From Theocolax elegans (Eukaryota > Arthropoda > Insecta > Hymenoptera > Cerocephalidae), in assembly GCA_026168455.1 (NCBI GenBank), contig CM047425.1, positions 110,289,800 to 110,353,799 on the forward strand: a stretch of DNA of 64,000 bases. The letters are read 5' to 3'. Of this stretch, positions 52,111 to 63,583 are shown piece after piece (position 1 is the first letter of the stretch; each line of letters starts with the position of its first letter). The notes under the pieces are model-generated. The model made no database searches, was not told the DNA's origin, and was given only the letters and a program-made list of their open reading frames with translations. The position numbers and the translations under genes are program-made.

Positions 52111-52160
<50 letters not shown>
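52111..52160. repeat. (GA)n microsatellite
   Basis: About 24 GA units with one AAAG interruption. Confidence 0.96.
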
Positions 52161-52163
<3 letters not shown>

Positions 52164-55100
52164 GTTTTTAAAATATATAAAAATCAAGAACAGAACGTTT
52201 ACGAAACATTGGAAAAGTGGGTAACGAATGTTTTAAAAACTGCATTCAACGTACGGAACGAGGTGAAGAATTAGTATTACGTAGACGGGAAAATATTAAA
52301 ATTTATATTGCACAACGAATGTTTAAAATAAAAATAATTCAAGTTTATTCATACCCTAGAGATATAGGTATATAGGTTACGCAACCCATACACGGATTTT
52401 CTTGGAATTGATACCGCGGAAAAATAGCGTAGAATAGAACACGGTGGTTAGACAACGTCGAGTAAAATCAACGTTTAGCATTAGCCTTAGCCAGTGGAAG
52501 CGGCAACGTAAACTAGAGCCGCGACCGCATTGCCTGACTAAACTCGAGATTATACTACTTGTTAATAGTTTCGAGTCGAAGCGCACTTTATTTAACTGCT
52601 CAGAGTTTGTTGATAAATTGTAAGCAAATTGTTGTTGATGTATTTTTATTTCTTTATTTAATCAAGTTTAAGCATTATTGTCAAAATATATTGTCAAAAT
52701 TATTTAAAATAATTTAGTCACACAAATATTATTTTTAAACAAGCTGACGCAAATTATAACGATTACCTATACGAAGCGTAAACAAACGAAAAACTCGCGT
52801 TATTTCAGTTTTTGAGAATAGTTTTTATTATTGTAGATGTATGACTTGACAGATTTGTCACATTTGAGAATATTTAATGACTAAAAAGTTTGGTTTTATA
52901 ACTTTTAGATAATACACTTAGCAGTCACGATATAGGCCAATTCGTTTATTCTGAATATTGTATTTATATCATCGGTTAAAAGCTTCTATCGCCGGGTTGA
53001 TTGCAATTTCAAATGTGGATAATTCTATTGTTGAAGAAACTCTGCTGCGTACACCTAAATATTCATTTACTATTAATATCATCACTGCGATTTCACAATA
53101 ATTCAGTAATACTATATTGTATTACTAATTATGTTATTTGCGAAAAATTTAATGGAAATCGAGAAAAAAATCAAACGATTAAGTTAATTACAGTTCGAGT
53201 GTCGTGCCCGAGGTCGTGCCCCTCTTTCGGAATGCACCGCTAGTCTCCCCTTTCGTTCACAAAAGTTTTTCTATCGGTTCTTGAAATCGAATATTTGTAT
53301 GCGCAGCTTTTCCCGTACGTACGTCGGAAAACTTTTCTACCCTCCGGCTGAAGGACAAGAAGACCAACATTTAATACAAAAGGAAAATTGATGCGTAGAA
53401 AAAAAGGAAAATGTTTTTCTTGTTTCTACCATTGTTGTATTGCGATTGGATTACATTTGATTTATCTTTTATTTCCATTTTTACAATAATATTGTGGCGT
53501 TGCAACTCGAACAAGTATTTTCACGTTCTATCTTGTTTCTATGGAGGTTGTATATCCAGTAAATATTCTTATCGTAGATAATAAAAAAAATCTTTTTTTT
53601 CACTTGACAGGTGGATTAAGATAAACGAGTTATTACGTTTGAAAAATGATTTTTCAAAGTTGATTAGCCTTGGGAAGTACCGATAAATAATATTGAAGAC
53701 GTTTATGAAACTGTGAATGTCTAGAATAATACCTGAAAGAATTATGACTTTCGAAGGTATGGTACATACGACTCCTACGATCCACCGGATTCAAAGTCAG
53801 GATTGAAATTTTCACGCACCGTTATTATTCGGAAAAAGTCAAATATTAAATCAAATGGATTGACATTACACGATATTGGAAAAACTGCGTGGTGGTAACA
53901 ATTTTTGATCGAAATAGACAATTTCACTCGATTGAGTTTTCGAAAAGTTTGTTCGATTGGGAAATCGCAGGAAATAGTAAAAAAAAAGTGAAGATAGTAG
54001 TTGTAATCATCCGTAAAGTTGAATGCTAATCATAGGGGGCAGTATATAGATTTCACGGGAAGATACCTTCCGTTCCGACTAAGATACTCCGTGAAAGTTT
54101 ACTTTGAGAAACAAGATTCGGCAATTTACGAAGGAAACGTGTGCGACGTGTCAACCCTCGTTAGGCTTTAAGTGGCGTACGCAGTGCGCCGTGGCGTGTC
54201 ACAAGTCTCATTAATTAAGCGAATCTGAACTCTTGCGAACTGCTCGAGAGAAGGACGTAAGAGTGACGCTGAAAATATTTTCAAGGGTGTCATAGAAAAG
54301 TCGTGCGTTGAGCTAGTTGTATGTGTTCGAGTATACCTACCTACTAAACCTACATTCGAAATATAACTTTTCTAGAGCAGGTAATTAAGACTTGTTATAA
54401 TACTGCACGTTCCAACTAAATTTATTTCAATCTTACGATTTTACTTTATTTTTAATTATTACATAAGTAATAATCGTATTAAAATTTTAAGTGCCGTCAT
54501 AAGTAAATAAATAAATTTTACGACAAGAGTAGTAATGTTTCTAGTAAACGTACCGCAGCTATGAATGTAAGAGGGAATCTTTAAAATATTTTCATCCTTG
54601 TGAAACCCTTCGTTTAAGAAGAGAATAGAACTCGAGACGTCAACCGAGATTTCGTTCTCTCTCTTTTTTAGAATTTTATCATCTACATCAAGGGTGATAT
54701 AACTGCATTGTTCCTTTGAAAATGAAGTGTGCTCCTATCTTTAGTCGACGTCCTCGCGTAGTTACCACGTTCAATTCATCCTCTATAATTTATATTTTAA
54801 ACCTTTAACGTGTTCTACTAAATGATTGATGCACAACTGTTCAATCGATTATTTACGTAATTTATTTTTATTTTTAATTTATCTTGCAGATTAACACATT
54901 TTTTTAATTCGGTTCTTTTGATATTTTTTTAACAAAACGTTTTACGGGCAAAATGCAACATTTCCATCTTATCGTACAAATTGGTATATATTAATTTTAG
55001 CAAAATGCCCGTACAATTGTCTATTTCTGTATTTGTTAGCGTGCTAAGATTCATTTCTTTGTACAACAATTTTTAGTGATAACCGTTGTTGTAAAAAATA

Positions 55101-56053
55101 TTAGCGAAGCTGTAACATTTTGAAAAAAAAACTCGTTTTAAGTTTTTAATGCAGTTATATATTGACCTCAAAATATTAACCAGAACTGACTGGTTGATAT
55201 ATAAAAATATTAGCCAGTGAAAAACAATAATTATTGTATGGTCAAACACAAATCAACAAATTAATCGAAATTAATCGGCAATATCTCGAAAAATGTCATT
55301 GAAACAATCTTTAAAAATTTAATTAAAAATCGAGATATATTGGTTAAACAATTAATTTTTGTTTTCTAGAGTTTGAGTAAGAATCCGTTTGGCTGCATAA
55401 AATGTTAGCACAAGGGAAAAATGTTAAAATAAATATATATAAAATATATAATAGGCAGGAACGACTAGTATCGTTGAAACAATGCGTGGATGCACGTAAG
55501 CCTCGTATAGGTGGAGATGTATAATTCGGTAACAATTATTATTCCTAAGGGAGTATTATGACGGTGAAGAATCCACGATTGAACAAAGGTGAGATAGTAG
55601 GAGGATAAGTTTTATGATTACACGAAATTCCCTTAAGGAAACTGCGAAGCTTGGAAAAGGCAACAGACGCGTCAGGAGATCTAGAGTCAGTTTACGTGCG
55701 TGTAACAATCAGGGGAAGCTCAAAGGTAGAGCAATTCCCAAGCAGCATCTCCAAGTTATAACAATACCGCGCATAGATCGAGTACCGAGTTGTTCCCGGC
55801 AATGTAGAATCACACGGCCTCGTTACAACTGACTCCTCGTACTCGCTAGAGAGATGCGACGCACTTTAATTACGTATAAATACGCGAATACTACGCGAAT
55901 ACGAGATAAAAATAGATACGCGTCGAAGCCTAAGAAAATGCCGCCACCGCTCGTTTCTTACCGCGCGTTATCACGAGGTCTCGGGGTATTACGGGATAAG
56001 ATAAACGTTCCTGTGGGACTAAGCAGATATTTCGTAAGGGAAAATTTACGATT
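52161..56053. other. Non-coding stretch, no gene recognised
   Basis: AT-rich. Open frames at 55,614-55,832 and 55,854-56,183 are basic and Ser/Pro-rich without recognisable domains; the second runs into the minisatellite that follows. Confidence 0.5.
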
Positions 56054-56103
56054 ACCCTCTCCCTCCTCTCCTTCCTCTCCTTCCTCTCCTTCCTCTCCCT
56101 CCT
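56054..56103. repeat. 10-bp TCCTTCCTCT minisatellite
   Basis: Four to five tandem units of TCCTTCCTCT flanked by CCCTCC variants. It encodes the SPSSPS repeat in the frame crossing it. Confidence 0.88.
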
Positions 56104-57341
56104 TTCTCTCTCGCGAGACTTATGTACGGTTTACCACGGCCAAGGAGATGACTGAGCGCGACACGGAAATAAACCTGCACTAGGTCATCTTCCATTTATT
56201 TTCATAAATCCGGCTCTTTAAGGATCGTATAGGGACATCAACCAGAGAGCTGCATTAACTAATTACCGGTATACCGGTGGGCCAACGACAAACCCGGACA
56301 TCCATTCTTTACTTCTTTCCCTCTTTTCTCTCTTTTTTTCCATTTCGTTACCTTTGTTTCGACCTCTTTTGCTTCCTCTCTTTTTCCTTTTATGGGTGTG
56401 CTGCGCCGATTGCTCCTCGATTTTTCGTCTCAGCCTCTTCTTTACGATAACGTATTACACACGTATTACAGTCACAATGAACAAACGTGCACGTAATTGT
56501 TCGAGAACGGATTCACATCGTTTGTAAAATTAACAGAATTATACCAAATAAACACCCTCAATTTCAAAGATATTTTTAGTGATATTAATATTGATTTCAT
56601 TTGATATTTTTACATAGATGAAATTTGATCTTTAACATTTGTTATCGATTTCGACAATTTTTACACAATACTGTGATTCCGTTTGTTGTATAGATTTATG
56701 CAGCCATCAATTAATACGTGTCGCGCGCGTTATGCATAACCCAAATACTATAAAAAAGTGAATTTACACATAATTTATATGTATATTATACGATTAGGTA
56801 GTATCAATCGAAAATCTCCTCCTCCTTATTATTATTGCAATTGCACGTTAAACGAGCACTTCAATTACTCTTTTTTTGATCATAAAATAACAATGCTAAA
56901 CTAACGCTTTCAAAATTTTATATTGTAAATGGAAAGTTAGTTTTTTCTTTATTTCGGTTGTTTTAATAATACCTAAACCCTCTGCGGTTTTTACAACCTC
57001 TTCATAAGTGAAGGAAATTTGATTAAAACATCAGACGACGGCGAATAATAACCAGTGCATACGTGTACCTAATCCGAAACTATGTAAACTTTTAATTTCG
57101 GAGTATTGCGCAGTACAGTACGTACTTGAATTAGGTATTTAAAGATTTTCGAAGCATCGATACGCACATGGTAGCTTTGAAATTATTCGATCAGAAATTT
57201 ACGCGTGAGCGGAGCGAAACAAGAGCGGGAGCCTCAATTTCAGAATGAATGGGTGAGCGTCAAGGTTTTATTCGATAAAATAAAAGAAAAAACACGATAA
57301 AACTAGTTAAGGGGATGCCATACCTGAATTAAATCCTACTA
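56104..57341. other. Non-coding stretch, no gene recognised
   Basis: AT-rich with a pyrimidine-rich tract at about 56,300-56,400. No feature is recognised. Confidence 0.5.
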
Positions 57342-57740
57342 TGCCGACACCTGTATAGTACACGCACTATTTCTCCTATTACTATTATCTAATACAATGA
57401 CAACCTACAAACGCAGTGGAGGCATATTTGTAATACATATATTAAATAAATTATAAGTACAAAAGTTTGAATTGTGCTAAAATGTGCTTATAATTTGAAA
57501 AATACGATCTCAAACATAACCTCTCTTAGTTAACAGGCAACAACGATTTAATTGAATTTTGTAAAAACTGGATAGATTTCTAACAAATACAGTGCAGGCG
57601 CACAATTTCACGATATTGATAAATGTTGGAACACTAAAAAAAACAGTCAAAAGTGCACGATGAAGAAATAAATTGAAAAATACGACTGATACAAAGACGT
57701 TGGGAAGCTGGTACTAGATATTTGTGATGGAAATAAATAT
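57342..57740 (+). repeat. Interspersed/tandem repeat family, copy 1
   Basis: Aligns over about 400 bp with copy 3 (58,282-58,728). Shared landmarks in order are CGACAC, a CACTATTT-like block, ATAATGACAGCTACAAA-like, AAGTACAAAAGTT, AACATAACCTCTCTTAGTTA-like, CAGGCAACAACGATTTA, TTCACGATATTG, and CAAAAGTGCACGA. It is clearly diverged from the other copies. There is no coding capacity. Confidence 0.75.
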
Positions 57741-57944
57741 AGATTGCAATTACAAGCATCAAGAAACAAAGTAGAGGCAACATTTTACATTACCTTAGAA
57801 TCATTTTTCAGTAAAACCTAGAGGAATACATAATCAATTGAAAAATTATTTGAAAAATAAAAAAGATATTCATTCCTTCTAAAATTGTGTAATTTAGCAG
57901 ACCGAAGAGTAAGAAAAAGTTTAGCTACGTAGTTTGAAAATCCA

Positions 57945-57958
57945 CCAGTAGGTGGCGA
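57945..57958 (+). promoter_or_regulatory. CTCF-like motif CCAGTAGGTGGCGA
   Basis: Matches 13 of 14 positions of the widely used CTCF core consensus CCASYAGRKGGCRS, and is preceded by CCA. It lies about 1 kb from the start of the satellite array. A single motif hit is weak evidence for binding. Confidence 0.25.
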
Positions 57959-58009
57959 CGCTAAGCGTTTCCAGTTATGTATTATTTCATTCGTGGTGGA
58001 ATAGGCGAC

Positions 58010-58281
58010 GGATTCTATAGGAGGTCCGTGCACGATCGGGCCGTTTACCGCACGCACATCGTAATTTCAAATACATTGTACTGTACCGACACTGAATGTT
58101 GGGTGCATTATTTGTTTAATTCCAATTACTTAACATAATGACAGCTACAAAACGGGGTAGAGGAACATTTTTAGAATAGATTTAAAGTAAATTAAAAGTA
58201 TAAAAGTTGAATTTATGGCTATATATCGTTAAAATTTGAAAAATACGAATTGAAACATAACCTCTCTCAGTCTACAGCGAG
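58010..58281 (+). repeat. Repeat family, copy 2 (truncated)
   Basis: Starts GGATTCTATAGGAGG, continues CGTGCACGAT, GGGCCGT, CCGCACGCAC and TTTCAAATACATTGTACT, then follows the family through AACATAACCTCTCTCAGT. It stops there and copy 3 begins at once, giving a 272-bp tandem step. The second half of the family sequence is missing. Confidence 0.8.
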
Positions 58282-58728
58282 GGATTCTATAGGAGGAGCG
58301 TGCACCGATTTGGGCCGTCTGCCGCACGCACTTCGTACTTTCAAATACATTGTACTATGTCGACACTGAATGTTGAGTGCACTATTTGTTTAATTCCAAT
58401 TATTTAACATAATGGCAGCTAGAAAACAGGTTAGAGGCATATTATTAATATACATTTTAAGTGTATAACAAGTACAAAAGTTGAATTTATGATAAAATAT
58501 CGTTAAAATTTGAAAAATTCGAGTTGAAACATAACCTCTCTTTGTCAACAGGCAACAACGATTTATTTTAATATTGTAAAAACGGTGCAGATACATAAGT
58601 TCACGATATTGGTAAAAGTAGGAATACTAAAAAAGCAGACAAAAGTGCACGACAAAAAATTAAAAGAAAAATACGATGAATACTAAGACGGTAGAAAGCT
58701 TGTATTATATATTCTGGATGAAATAAAC
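58282..58728 (+). repeat. Repeat family, copy 3 (longest)
   Basis: Starts GGATTCTATAGGAGG, follows copy 2 over about 260 bp, then matches the second half of copy 1 (CAGGCAACAACGATTTA, CAAAAGTGCACGA, ACTAAGACGGTAGAAAGCTT-like). No terminal inverted repeat, target duplication or reading frame was found, so the class (transposon remnant or satellite) is open. Confidence 0.8.
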
Positions 58729-58968
58729 GTTTCTCCGTTATACGTCAGTTCTAAAAAAGTATGTGCTATCCACTTTTATCACTTTTATTTGAAATACCGT
58801 ATTTTGTTGGTTTTTTTATGTCAATTCGGATAGTTTAACGTTGGCTATATAGTAACTGAAAATTTCAAAATTAATATCAATAAGGACAAAATGATAATAA
58901 GAAAATAAAAATCGATTCCACTCCATAACATTGTGCAGCAATTAGTAATAATTTAATAGCTATTCGAC
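58729..58968. other. Short AT-rich spacer before the satellite
   Basis: No feature seen. The satellite begins abruptly at 58,969, directly with its hairpin. Confidence 0.6.
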
Positions 58969-61900
58969 GGATATCTACGAGGCGAGACAATCTAAACAAT
59001 GCGCCGTGGGTGTCTCGCCTCGAAGGTTCTACGCGGCAATAATTAGTCGTCGCAGCGTTCCGAGAAAAAGTATTTTTTGTATATATATGACTAAAAATAA
59101 TTTTCGGTTTACCTACACAAACACTGCTGCAAAAAAAATAAAATTTGTTACAATATATTATGTGTTTCCTTATAACATATCGGTGGATATCTACGAGGCG
59201 AGACACTATCGGCGCGTCGTCCAGATTGTCTCGCCTCGTAGATATCCATCGAGAATTAAAAAGCAGCTATCCGAGAAAAAGTATTTTTTGTGTATATATT
59301 ACTAAAAATAATTTACGCTTCACCTTCACAAACACTGCTAGAATAAAAATATAAAATTTGTAACAATAAATTATGAGTTTGCTTTTTAGTCTTGATGGAT
59401 ATCTACGAGGCGAGACAATCTAAACAATGCGCCGTGGGTGTCTCGCCTCGAAGGTTCTACGCGGCAATAATCAGTCGCCGCAGCGTTCCGAGAAAAAGTA
59501 TTTTTTGTGTATATATGACTAAAAATAATTTTCGGTTTACCTACACAAACACTGCTACAAAAAAAAATAAAATTTGTTACAATATATTATGTGTTTCCTT
59601 ATAACATAACGGCGGATATCTACGAGGCGAGACACTATCGGCGCGTCGTCCAGATTGTCTCGCCTCGTAGATATCCATCGAGAACTAAAAAGCAACCACC
59701 CGAGAAAAGGTATTTTTTGTGTATATATGACTAAAAATAATTTTCGGTTTACCTACACAAACACTGCGATAAAAAATATATAAAATTTGTTACAATATAT
59801 TATGTGTTTCCTTATAACATAACGGCGGATATCTACGAGGCGAGACACTATCGGCGCGTCGTCCAGATTGTCTCGCCTCGTAGATATCCATCGAGAACTA
59901 AAAAGCAGCCATCCGAGAAAAAGTATTTTTTGTGTATATAAAATACTAAACATAATTTTCGGTTTACCTACACAAACACTGCTATAAAAAAATATAAAAT
60001 TTGTTACAATATATTATGTGTTTGCTTATAACATATCGGTGGATATCTACGAGGCGAGACAATCTAAACAATGCGCCGTGGGTGTCTCGCCTCGAAGGTT
60101 CTACGCGGCAATAATTAGTCGTCGCAGCGTTCCGAGAAAAAGTATTTTTTGTATATATATGACTAAAAATAATTTTCGGTTTACCTACACAAACACTGCT
60201 ACAAAAAAAATAAAATTTGTTACAATATATTATGTGTTTGCTTATAACATATCGGTGGATATCTACGAGGCGAGACACTCTCGACGCGTCGTCCAGATTG
60301 TCTCGCCTCGTAGATATCCAACGAGAACTAAAAAGCAGCCATCCGAGAAAAAGCATTTTTTGTATATATAAAATACTAAAAATAATTTTCGGTTTATATT
60401 CACAAACACTGATATAAAAATATAAAATTTGTTACAATATATTGTGTGTTTGCTTATAACATATCGGTGGATATCTACGAGGCGAGACACTCTCGGCGCG
60501 TCGTCCAGATTGTCTCGCCTCGTAGATATGCATCGAGAACTAAAAAGCAGCCATCCGAGAAAAAGTATTTTTTGTGTATATAAAATACTAAACATAATTT
60601 TCGGTTTACCTACACAAACACTGCTATAAAAAAATATAAAATTTGTTACAATATATTATGTGTTTGCTTATAACATATCGGTGGATATCTACGAGGCGAG
60701 ACAATCTAAACAATGCGCCGTGGGTGTCTCGCCTCGAAGGTTCTACGCGGCAATAATTAGTCGTCGCAGCGTTCCGAGAAAAAGTATTTTTTGTATATAT
60801 ATGACTAAAAATAATTTTCGGTTTACCTACACAAACACTGCTACAAAAAAAATAAAATTTGTTACAATATATTATGTGTTTCCTTATAACATATCGGTGG
60901 ATATCTACGAGGCGAGACACTATCGGCGCGTCGTCCAGATTGTCTCGCCTCGTAGATATCCATCGAGAATTAAAACGCAGCTATCCGTGAAAAAGTATTT
61001 TTTGTGTATATATTACTAAAAATAATTTACGCTTCACCTTCACAAACACTGCTAGAATAAAATATAAAATTTGTAACAATAAATTATGAGTTTGCTTTTT
61101 AGTCTTGATGGATATCTACGAGGCGAGACAATCTAAACAATGCGCCGTGGGTGTCTCGCCTCGAAGGTTCTACGCGGCAATAATCAGTCGCCGCAGCGTT
61201 CCGAGAAAAAGTATTTTTTGTGTATATATGACTAAAAATAATTTTCGGTTTACCTACACAAACACTGCTACAAAAAAAAATAAAATTTGTTACAATATAT
61301 TATGTGTTTCCTTATAACATAACGGCGGATATCTACGAGGCGAGACACTATCGGCGCGTCGTCCAGATTGTCTCGCCTCGTAGATATCCATCGAGAACTA
61401 AAAAGCAACCACCCGAGAAAAGGTATTTTTTGTGTATATATGACTAAAAATAATTTTCGGTTTACCTACACAAACACTGCGATAAAAAATATATAAAATT
61501 TGTTACAATATATTATGTGTTTCCTTATAACATAACGGCGGATATCTACGAGGCGAGACACTATCGGCGCGTCGTCCAGATTGTCTCGCCTCGTAGATAT
61601 CCATCGAGAACTAAAAAGCAGCCATCCGAGAAAAAGTATTTTTTGTGTATATAAAATACTAAACATAATTTTCGGTTTACCTACACAAACACTGCTATAA
61701 AAAAATATAAAATTTGTTACAATATATTATGTGTTTGCTTATAACATATCGGTGGATATCTACGAGGCGAGACAATCTAAACAATGCGCCGTGGGTGTCT
61801 CGCCTCGAAGGTTCTACGCGGCAATAATTAGTCGTCGCAGCGTTCCGAGAAAAAGTATTTTTTGTATATATATGACTAAAAATAATTTTCGGTTTACCTA

Positions 61901-63529
61901 CACAAACACTGCTACAAAAAAAATAAAATTTGTTACAATATATTATGTGTTTGCTTATAACATATCGGTGGATATCTACGAGGCGAGACACTCTCGACGC
62001 GTCGTCCAGATTGTCTCGCCTCGTAGATATCCAACGAGAACTAAAAAGCAGCCATCCGAGAAAAAGCATTTTTTGTATATATAAAATACTAAAAATAATT
62101 TTCGGTTTATATTCACAAACACTGATATAAAAATATAAAATTTGTTACAATATATTGTGTGTTTGCTTATAACATATCGGTGGATATCTACGAGGCGAGA
62201 CACTCTCGGCGCGTCGTCCAGATTGTCTCGCCTCGTAGATATGCATCGAGAACTAAAAAGCAGCCATCCGAGAAAAAGTATTTTTTGTGTATATAAAATA
62301 CTAAACATAATTTTCGGTTTACCTACACAAACACTGCTATAAAAAAATATAAAATTTGTTACAATATATTATGTGTTTGCTTATAACATATCGGTGGATA
62401 TCTACGAGGCGAGACAATCTAAACAATGCGCCGTGGGTGTCTCGCCTCGAAGGTTCTACGCGGCAATAATTAGTCGTCGCAGCGTTCCGAGAAAAAGTAT
62501 TTTTTGTATATATATGACTAAAAATAATTTTCGGTTTACCTACACAAACACTGCTACAAAAAAAATAAAATTTGTTACAATATATTATGTGTTTCCTTAT
62601 AACATATCGGTGGATATCTACGAGGCGAGACACTATCGGCGCGTCGTCCAGATTGTCTCGCCTCGTAGATATCCATCGAGAATTAAAACGCAGCTATCCG
62701 TGAAAAAGTATTTTTTGTGTATATATTACTAAAAATAATTTACGCTTCACCTTCACAAACACTGCTAGAATAAAATATAAAATTTGTAACAATAAATTAT
62801 GAGTTTGCTTTTTAGTCTCGATGGATATCTACGAGGCGAGACAATCTAAACAATGCGCCGTGGGTGTCTCGCCTCGAAGGTTCTACGCGGCAATAATCAG
62901 TCGCCGCAGCGTTCCGAGAAAAAGTATTTTTTGTGTATATATGACTAAAAATAATTTTCGGTTTACCTACACAAACACTGCTACAAAAAAAAATAAAATT
63001 TGTTACAATATATTATGTGTTTCCTTATAACATAACGGCGGATATCTACGAGGCGAGACACTATCGGCGCGTCGTCCAGATTGTCTCGCCTCGTAGATAT
63101 CCATCGAGAACTAAAAAGCAACCACCCGAGAAAAGGTATTTTTTGTGTATATATGACTAAAAATAATTTTCGGTTTACCTACACAAACACTGCGATAAAA
63201 AATATATAAAATTTGTTACAATATATTATGTGTTTCCTTATAACATAACGGCGGATATCTACGAGGCGAGACACTATCGGCGCGTCGTCCAGATTGTCTC
63301 GCCTCGTAGATATCCATCGAGAACTAAAAAGCAGCCATCCGAGAAAAAGTATTTTTTGTATATATAAAATACTAAAAATAATTTTCGGTTTACATTCACA
63401 AACACTGCTATAAAAAAATATAAAATTTGTTACAATATATTGTGTGTTTGCTTATAACATATCGGTGGATATCTACGAGGCGAGACACTCTCGGCGCGTC
63501 GTTCAGATTGTCTCGCCTCGTAGATATCC
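58969..63529 (+). repeat. Hairpin satellite: 22 monomers of ~214 bp in a 1,713-bp higher-order repeat
   Basis: GGATATCTACGAGGCGAGAC recurs at 58,969; 59,185; 59,397; 59,614; 59,827; 60,041; 60,257; 60,469; 60,683; 60,899; 61,110; 61,327; 61,540; 61,754; 61,970; 62,182; 62,396; 62,612; 62,823; 63,040; 63,253 and 63,467. Spacing is 211-217 bp. Two monomer types exist. B has a 21-bp perfect stem around a 21-nt loop; A has a 12-bp stem around a 21-nt loop, followed by TCGAAGGTTCTACGCGGC. The order is ABABBABB, then the same again, then ABABBB, so eight monomers form a 1,713-bp unit. Successive units are nearly identical (one visible difference is a single A in the A-run near 59,348). Between hairpins lies AT-rich sequence with CGAGAAAAAGTATTTTTTGT and ATTTGTTACAATATATT. 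Recurring reading frames of 66-124 codons arise only from the repetition. Confidence 0.95.
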
Positions 63530-63583
63530 ACCGATATGTTATAAGCAAACACATAATATATTGTAACAAATTTTATATTTTTT
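63413..63583. repeat. Array-closing palindrome, 171 bp
   Basis: The last B hairpin (63,467-63,529) is followed not by normal linker but by the reverse complement of the linker that precedes it: ACCGATATGTTATAAGCAAA and onward to about 63,583, with one mismatch. Arms are about 75 bp and the loop 21 nt. Confidence 0.9.

Noticed and set aside
59006..63030. Families of repeated 66-124-codon frames on both strands
   Set aside because: They exist in several frames at once and recur only because the satellite repeats; their similarity is that of the DNA monomer.
58969..63529. CRISPR-like array (regular repeats with variable inserts)
   Set aside because: The whole 214-bp monomer repeats, including the sequence between hairpins; there are no unique spacers, and the composition is eukaryotic.
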